Shown: in pieces, positions 7,224 through 11,027 of the stretch
How positions within the stretch are numbered: position 1 is the stretch's first letter
How the letters are laid out: each line of letters begins with the position of its first letter
Origin: Flavobacteriales bacterium
Lineage (GTDB): Bacteria > Bacteroidota > Bacteroidia > Flavobacteriales_E > Vicingaceae
Direction of reading: 5' to 3'
Assembly: GCA_003487525.1 (NCBI GenBank)
Contig: DNDT01000237.1
Location: 1-11,027 of the forward strand
Length of the DNA stretch: 11,027 nucleotides
Translations under genes and position numbers: made by a program
Notes under the pieces: model-generated
What the model saw: the letters and a program-made list of their open reading frames with translations, nothing else
Told to the model about the DNA's origin: nothing
Databases searched by the model: none

Positions 7224-8282
7224 ATGTCACTAAAGAAAATAAGTGAATTACTAGGCGACCAGGCCGATTATCTGCTCAAGCACAAAAGCAAAACCATCGA
7301 TTCTTCCGCCATTCATCATCCGGGAAGCGATTTTGTAGACCGAATATTTACGGATACGAACAGGAACAATCAGGTACTGCGAAACCTAAGCAATTTATAC
7401 GGACATGGCAGACTGGCCAATACCGGTTACCTATCCATACTTCCTGTTGATCAGGGAATCGAGCATTCAGCTGGAGCTTCATTTGCGCCAAATCCAATTT
7501 ATTTTGACCCAGAAAACATTGTTAAACTTGCCATAGAAGGTGGTTGCAACGCAGTCGCTTCAACATTCGGGGTATTGGGTGCTTGTTCCAGGAAATACGC
7601 ACACAAGATTCCGTTCATTGTGAAATTAAACCACAACGAACTTTTGACATACCCCAATACCTTCGATCAAATTCCGTTTGGCTCCGTCAGGGAAGCCTGG
7701 GAATTGGGTGCAGCGGCAGTTGGCGCGACCATTTATTTTGGTTCGGAAGAGAGCAACAGACAAATTGTCGAAGTTGCGGAAGCTTTTGAAGAAGCCCATT
7801 CATTGGGAATGGTGACAGTACTATGGTGCTACCTAAGAAACAGTTCCTTCAAGAAAGATGGCAAAGACTATCATACCGCAACAGACATTACCGGACAAGC
7901 CAATCATTTGGGAGTTACCATTCAGGCTGATATCATAAAGCAAAAATTACCTGAAACAAATGGTGGATATACCGCCATAGGATTCGGAAAGACTCATGAA
8001 AAGGTGTATTCGAAATTAACAAGCGAGCATCCCATTGACCTTTGCAGGTACCAGATTGCAAACAACTACATGGGAAGAATAGGACTGATCAATAGCGGTG
8101 GAGCATCTTCGGGTAAATCGGATTTGGCGGAAGCGGTAAAAACTGCCGTTATTAATAAAAGAGCGGGCGGACATGGTTTAATCTCAGGAAGAAAAGCCTT
8201 CCAGCGTCCAATGGCAGAAGGCATTGAACTTCTTAACGCCATTCAGGATGTTTACCTTGAAAAAGAGATTACATTAGCCTAA
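7224..8282 (+). CDS. fbaB: Class I fructose-bisphosphate aldolase (FbaB/DhnA type)
   Basis: The enzyme reversibly splits fructose 1,6-bisphosphate into glyceraldehyde 3-phosphate and dihydroxyacetone phosphate in glycolysis and gluconeogenesis, in the cytoplasm. The 352 residues are close to E. coli FbaB (about 350) and quite unlike the class II zinc aldolases. Visible marks are [20 protein letters not shown] at 69-88, [13 protein letters not shown] at 107-119, [11 protein letters not shown] at 129-139, [14 protein letters not shown] at 162-175 and [12 protein letters not shown] at 233-244. In that last segment Lys 239 is the likely Schiff-base lysine by comparison with E. coli Fba[15 protein letters not shown] at 287-300 and [15 protein letters not shown] at 315-329 look like the phosphate-binding loops near the C-terminal end of the TIM barrel. 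The gene starts a probable two-gene unit; accD follows after 10 bases. Confidence 0.94.
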   Translation: MSLKKISELLGDQADYLLKHKSKTIDSSAIHHPGSDFVDRIFTDTNRNNQVLRNLSNLYGHGRLANTGYLSILPVDQGIEHSAGASFAPNPIYFDPENIVKLAIEGGCNAVASTFGVLGACSRKYAHKIPFIVKLNHNELLTYPNTFDQIPFGSVREAWELGAAAVGATIYFGSEESNRQIVEVAEAFEEAHSLGMVTVLWCYLRNSSFKKDGKDYHTATDITGQANHLGVTIQADIIKQKLPETNGGYTAIGFGKTHEKVYSKLTSEHPIDLCRYQIANNYMGRIGLINSGGASSGKSDLAEAVKTAVINKRAGGHGLISGRKAFQRPMAEGIELLNAIQDVYLEKEITLA

Positions 8283-8292
8283 ATTCCATTCT

Positions 8293-9138
8293 ATGGGTTG
8301 GTTTAAAAGAAGTAAAGGGGGAATAAGCACCCCGACACAAGAAAAAAGAGAAACACCTGAAGGTCTTTGGTATAAGTGCAAGAAGTGCAAGCACGTTGTC
8401 ACCAGTGAAGATCACAGCAATAACCTTTGGGTTTGTGATCAGTGTAAGTATCACGAAAGGATAGGCAGCAAGGAGTACTTCGAAATATTGTTCGACGACA
8501 ATGAATTCACCGAACTGAACGCGAACATGGAATCGGGAGATCCGCTGGGTTTTGTGGACACGAAAAAGTACACCGATCGAATCGTTGCTACGCAGAAGAA
8601 AACGGGTCTCAAGGACGCTGTTCGAACAGCTCATGGTAAAATGAATGGCAGTGACATCATGATTGGAGCCATGGATTTTTCCTTTATTGGCGGTTCTATG
8701 GGAAGCGTTGTGGGTGAAAAAATATCTCAGGCCATCGATCATTGCATGAAGACCAAAATGCCCCTGGTACTCATTTCAAAAACAGGTGGAGCGAGAATGA
8801 TGGAAGCTGCATTTTCACTTATGCAAATGGCCAAGACCTCTGCCAAACTCGCATTGTTGGCCGAGAAAAAAATCCCTTATATTTCATTGCTTACGGACCC
8901 GACCACAGGTGGAATCACCGCGTCTTTTGCCATGCTTGGGGATGTGAACATAGCGGAGCCCGGCGCCCTGATCGGCTTTGCAGGACCCAGGGTTGTAAAA
9001 GAGACCATCGGGAAAGATTTACCGGAAGGATTCCAAACGGCAGAGTTTTTGCTGGAAAACGGATTCGTGGATATCATCGTGGAACGAAAGGACTTAAAGT
9101 CCAAAATATCTCAGCTATTAAATTTATTTTCTAACTAG
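8293..9138 (+). CDS. accD: Acetyl-CoA carboxylase carboxyltransferase subunit beta
   Basis: AccD and AccA together transfer the carboxyl group from biotin on AccB to acetyl-CoA, making malonyl-CoA, the first committed step of fatty acid synthesis. The 281 residues match the family length. The N-terminal four-cysteine zinc ribbon is intact: Cys 29, 32, 48 and 51, in [10 protein letters not shown] and WVCDQCKYH. The crotonase-like carboxyltransferase fold follows, with [14 protein letters not shown] at 131-144, [10 protein letters not shown] at 163-172, [13 protein letters not shown] at 201-213 and [14 protein letters not shown] at 227-240. The first of these loops and GGARM are the expected CoA-binding, oxyanion-forming regions. 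No accA is present, as is common where the two subunits are encoded apart. No Shine-Dalgarno sequence precedes the ATG, and the short gap suggests co-transcription with the aldolase. Confidence 0.96.
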   Translation: MGWFKRSKGGISTPTQEKRETPEGLWYKCKKCKHVVTSEDHSNNLWVCDQCKYHERIGSKEYFEILFDDNEFTELNANMESGDPLGFVDTKKYTDRIVATQKKTGLKDAVRTAHGKMNGSDIMIGAMDFSFIGGSMGSVVGEKISQAIDHCMKTKMPLVLISKTGGARMMEAAFSLMQMAKTSAKLALLAEKKIPYISLLTDPTTGGITASFAMLGDVNIAEPGALIGFAGPRVVKETIGKDLPEGFQTAEFLLENGFVDIIVERKDLKSKISQLLNLFSN

Positions 9139-9171
9139 TTGAGCCGTAGATAATAAATATTCTTACATTTG
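9139..9171 (+). promoter_or_regulatory. Promoter for rpsO
   Basis: TTG at 9139-9141 and TACATTTG at 9164-9171 form a -33/-7 pair of Bacteroidota type with a 22-base gap; the -7 part is an exact TAnnTTTG match. It sits just after the accD stop. The predicted leader is about 25 bases and contains GGAG at 9187-9190, 12 bases before the rpsO ATG, a rather distant Shine-Dalgarno-like sequence. Confidence 0.65.
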
Positions 9172-9202
9172 CAGCCTTAATTTTTTGGAGAACATACAGT
9201 CG

Positions 9203-9472
9203 ATGAGTTTATCAGCACAAGTAAAAAAGGATTTATTCACCAAATACGGTAAGAAAGAATCGAATACCGGATCTACTGAAGGTCAGATTGCGCTTTTCAC
9301 ACAGCACATTAATGAACTTACGGAGCATCTTAAAAGAAACAAAAAGGATTTCAACACAGAGCGTTCGCTGATTCGAATGGTTGGAAAACGACGTAACCAA
9401 CTCGATTATCTCAAAAAGAAAGACATTAAAAAGTATAGGTCTCTGATCGCAGACCTCAATATCCGAAAGTAA
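9203..9472 (+). CDS. rpsO: 30S ribosomal protein S15
   Basis: S15 is a primary binding protein of the 16S rRNA central domain and helps assemble the small-subunit platform. The gene encodes 89 residues, the standard S15 length when translated from ATG 9203. A TTG 18 bases upstream would add six unneeded residues and would place the GGAG inside the gene, so I chose the ATG. Family marks are TGSTEGQIALFTQHINELTEHL at 22-43 (helix 1 and the GSxExQ turn) and the RNA-binding segment NKKDFNTERSLIRMVGKRR at 46-64, followed by LDYLKKKD at 67-74. The basic KKDxN-ERSL version replaces the H-KD-HSRRGL of E. coli, a form I associate with Bacteroidota. The gene has its own promoter and is followed by a strong terminator before pnp. 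Confidence 0.96.
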   Translation: MSLSAQVKKDLFTKYGKKESNTGSTEGQIALFTQHINELTEHLKRNKKDFNTERSLIRMVGKRRNQLDYLKKKDIKKYRSLIADLNIRK

Positions 9473-9487
9473 TATCAACAAAAATAG

Positions 9488-9516
9488 AGGAGGGGGCATT
9501 AAGCCCCCTTTTTGTT
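9488..9516 (+). terminator. Intrinsic terminator between rpsO and pnp
   Basis: AGGGGGC at 9491-9497 pairs perfectly with GCCCCCT at 9503-9509 around a five-base ATTAA loop. The pairing can extend by A-U and G-U pairs on both sides. A T-rich tail (TTTTT then GTTT) follows directly. The hairpin starts about 15 bases after the rpsO stop and ends about 20 bases before pnp. No separate pnp promoter is evident after it, so partial read-through may feed pnp. Confidence 0.88.
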
Positions 9517-9537
9517 TATCAACAGAAGAAGAAGTAA

Positions 9538-11027
9538 ATGAATATTGTAAACAAGACAATCAATTTGCCTGATGGAAGGTCCATCAGTATTGAAACAGGA
9601 AAATTGGCAAGACAGGCACACGGTGCCGTTATGGTAACAATGGGTGAAACCATGTTGCTGGCAACAGTAGTATCAAACTACGGAGCAAAGGAAGGAACGG
9701 ATTTCCTTCCACTAACAGTAGATTACAGGGAAAAATTTGCAAGTGCGGGTAAATTTCCGGGCGGTTTCTTTAAACGGGAAGCCAGACCTACAGATGACGA
9801 AGTATTGACAATGCGTTTGGTAGACAGGGCACTAAGACCTTTGTTTCCGGACGATTACCATTCAGAAACTCAGGTTCAGTTAATGCTGGTATCTGCCGAT
9901 GAACAAAACATGCCGGATGCACTGGCGTGTTTGGCTTCATCCGCCGCACTGGCCGTTTCCGACATTCCGTTTAACGGACCGGTTTCAGAAGTACGCGCTG
10001 CACGAATAGACGGAAAATACATCATCAACCCAACGGTTGATCAGTTGAAGACTGCCGACCTGGATATCATGGTTGCCGGTACGGCGGATCATATTGTGAT
10101 GGTTGAAGGCGAAATGAAAGAGGTCAGTGAGTCTGACATGCTCGAAGCCATTAAAGTAGCGCACGAAGCTATCATTGAACAATGCAAGGTTATTACCGAA
10201 TTGGGAAATGCAGTGCCAAAATCACAACCGAAAAGAGAATACAGCCACGAAGATTCTGACGAAGAACTGGCTGCCAAAATAAAGGAAGCTACCTACCAAA
10301 AATGTTACGATGTAGCTAAATCCGGTTTGGATAAAACACAGCGAGCTGAAGCTTTTGCAAACATCAAGGATGAATTTATCGCCGGAATGGATGAAGAAGA
10401 AGCAGCGGCCAAAGATTTTCTCATCTCAAAGTACTTTCACGATGTAGAAAAAGAAGCCATGAGGGACATGGTTCTGAACGACAAGATCAGGCTGGATGGA
10501 AGAAAAACCGATGAGATCAGACCCATCTGGTCAGAAGTCGGTTACCTGCCCCGAACGCACGGTTCGGCAATCTTTACCAGGGGAGAAACTCAGTCCCTAT
10601 CCACGCTAACGCTTGGATCTAAAATGGACGAGCAAAAGATAGACGGCGCCATCAACGCGAGAAGCGATAAATTCCTGTTGCACTATACCTTCCCTCCTTT
10701 TTCGACCGGTGAGGCAAGAGCAATAAGGGGTGTAAGCAGAAGGGAAGTTGGACACGGTAATTTGGCCATGAGGGCCCTTAAGCCGGTTATTCCATCGGCT
10801 CCGGAAAATCCGTATACCATCAGATTAACTTCTGAAATCCTTGAATCAAACGGTTCATCTTCCATGGCCAGTGTTTGTGCAGGTACCCTAGCTTTGATGG
10901 ACGGAGGTATTAAAATCAGTTCACCGGTATCCGGAATTGCAATGGGACTAATCTCCGGCAAGGATGGAAAATACGCCATCTTGAGTGACATCCTCGGAGA
11001 TGAAGATCACCTGGGCGACATGGACTT
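9538..11027 (+). CDS. pnp: Polynucleotide phosphorylase, 5' part (496 codons)
   Basis: PNPase is a trimeric 3'-5' exoribonuclease that degrades RNA by phosphorolysis, releasing nucleoside diphosphates; it takes part in mRNA decay and RNA quality control. The frame opens at ATG 9538 after a purine-rich AGAAGAAGAAG leader and stays open to the window end, so about two thirds of a usual protein of 700 or more residues is present. The first RNase PH domain includes [18 protein letters not shown] at 71-88 with the FFKRE RNA-contact loop. An alpha-helical middle domain covers about 235-315. The second RNase PH domain begins with [11 protein letters not shown] at 319-329. [14 protein letters not shown] and [12 protein letters not shown] supply the phosphate and active-site region. 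The sequence stops in the catalytic motif [13 protein letters not shown] at 484-496, whose Asp 488 and 494 correspond to the E. coli catalytic aspartates. The KH and S1 RNA-binding domains would lie beyond the window. Confidence 0.96.
   Translation, partial: MNIVNKTINLPDGRSISIETGKLARQAHGAVMVTMGETMLLATVVSNYGAKEGTDFLPLTVDYREKFASAGKFPGGFFKREARPTDDEVLTMRLVDRALRPLFPDDYHSETQVQLMLVSADEQNMPDALACLASSAALAVSDIPFNGPVSEVRAARIDGKYIINPTVDQLKTADLDIMVAGTADHIVMVEGEMKEVSESDMLEAIKVAHEAIIEQCKVITELGNAVPKSQPKREYSHEDSDEELAAKIKEATYQKCYDVAKSGLDKTQRAEAFANIKDEFIAGMDEEEAAAKDFLISKYFHDVEKEAMRDMVLNDKIRLDGRKTDEIRPIWSEVGYLPRTHGSAIFTRGETQSLSTLTLGSKMDEQKIDGAINARSDKFLLHYTFPPFSTGEARAIRGVSRREVGHGNLAMRALKPVIPSAPENPYTIRLTSEILESNGSSSMASVCAGTLALMDGGIKISSPVSGIAMGLISGKDGKYAILSDILGDEDHLGDMD

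Noticed and set aside
8269..8742. Minus-strand open frame of 157 codons opposite accD
   Set aside because: It lies wholly opposite the well-supported accD gene and has no recognisable motif or own promoter; a by-product of codon use.
8742..9134. Plus-strand 130-codon frame within accD
   Set aside because: It is another frame of the accD coding region; its Cys/His/Arg-rich composition is typical of an out-of-frame translation.
9185..9202. Upstream TTG as the start of rpsO
   Set aside because: It would add six residues to a protein that has exactly the usual 89 from the ATG at 9203, and the GGAG there is better explained as a ribosome site.
9233..9559. Minus-strand 108-codon frame over rpsO and the terminator
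   Set aside because: It would read through the terminator hairpin and oppose rpsO, and it resembles no known family.
10683..10991. Minus-strand 102-codon frame opposite pnp
   Set aside because: Fully antisense to conserved PNPase sequence and without family features.
1..11027. Search for tRNA or rRNA genes, CRISPR repeats, insertion sequences, toxin-antitoxin or defence genes
   Set aside because: Nearly every base is covered by recognised housekeeping or envelope genes, and the gaps (at most 80 bases) hold only promoters, leaders and one terminator.

Overview
The window is a run of core chromosomal genes from a member of the Bacteroidota, most likely of the order Flavobacteriales. Four things point there: a PorT-type type IX secretion protein, a lipoprotein version of TamA (TamL), Bacteroidota-style promoter elements (TAnnTTTG) ahead of several genes, and A-rich leaders mostly without a Shine-Dalgarno sequence. 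There are no mobile elements, tRNAs, CRISPR arrays or obvious horizontally acquired genes. Both end genes are cut by the window edges.

Layout. Positions 1-3257 hold a tightly coupled plus-strand series: the C-terminal part of a heptose-7-phosphate kinase-like PfkB protein, a TrkH/KtrB-type potassium transporter and the menaquinone methyltransferase MenG/UbiE. The first junction overlaps by 1 base and the second by 4 bases. A short gap leads to porT (3302-4030). porT converges on a SpoU-family RNA methyltransferase read from the minus strand (4770-4027), and their stop codons overlap. A 30-base divergent gap separates that gene from tamL (4801-7143). Next come a class I fructose-bisphosphate aldolase and accD (7224-9138, 10 bases apart). 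Last are rpsO (9203-9472), a clear intrinsic terminator, and the first 496 codons of pnp.

How the genes fit together. The left half is weighted to the cell envelope: heptose phosphorylation, potassium uptake, menaquinone synthesis, type IX secretion (PorT) and outer-membrane assembly (TamL). The right half is central metabolism (glycolytic aldolase, first step of fatty acid synthesis) and RNA biology (ribosomal protein S15, polynucleotide phosphorylase). The order rpsO then pnp with a terminator between them is the widespread bacterial arrangement.

I found no new biological system. The points worth a second look are modest: TTG starts on both outer-membrane genes, a possible near-leaderless porT transcript, very compact divergent and convergent junctions around the RNA methyltransferase, an N-terminal extension and two altered motifs in the potassium transporter, and a local GC rise inside the TamL barrel.
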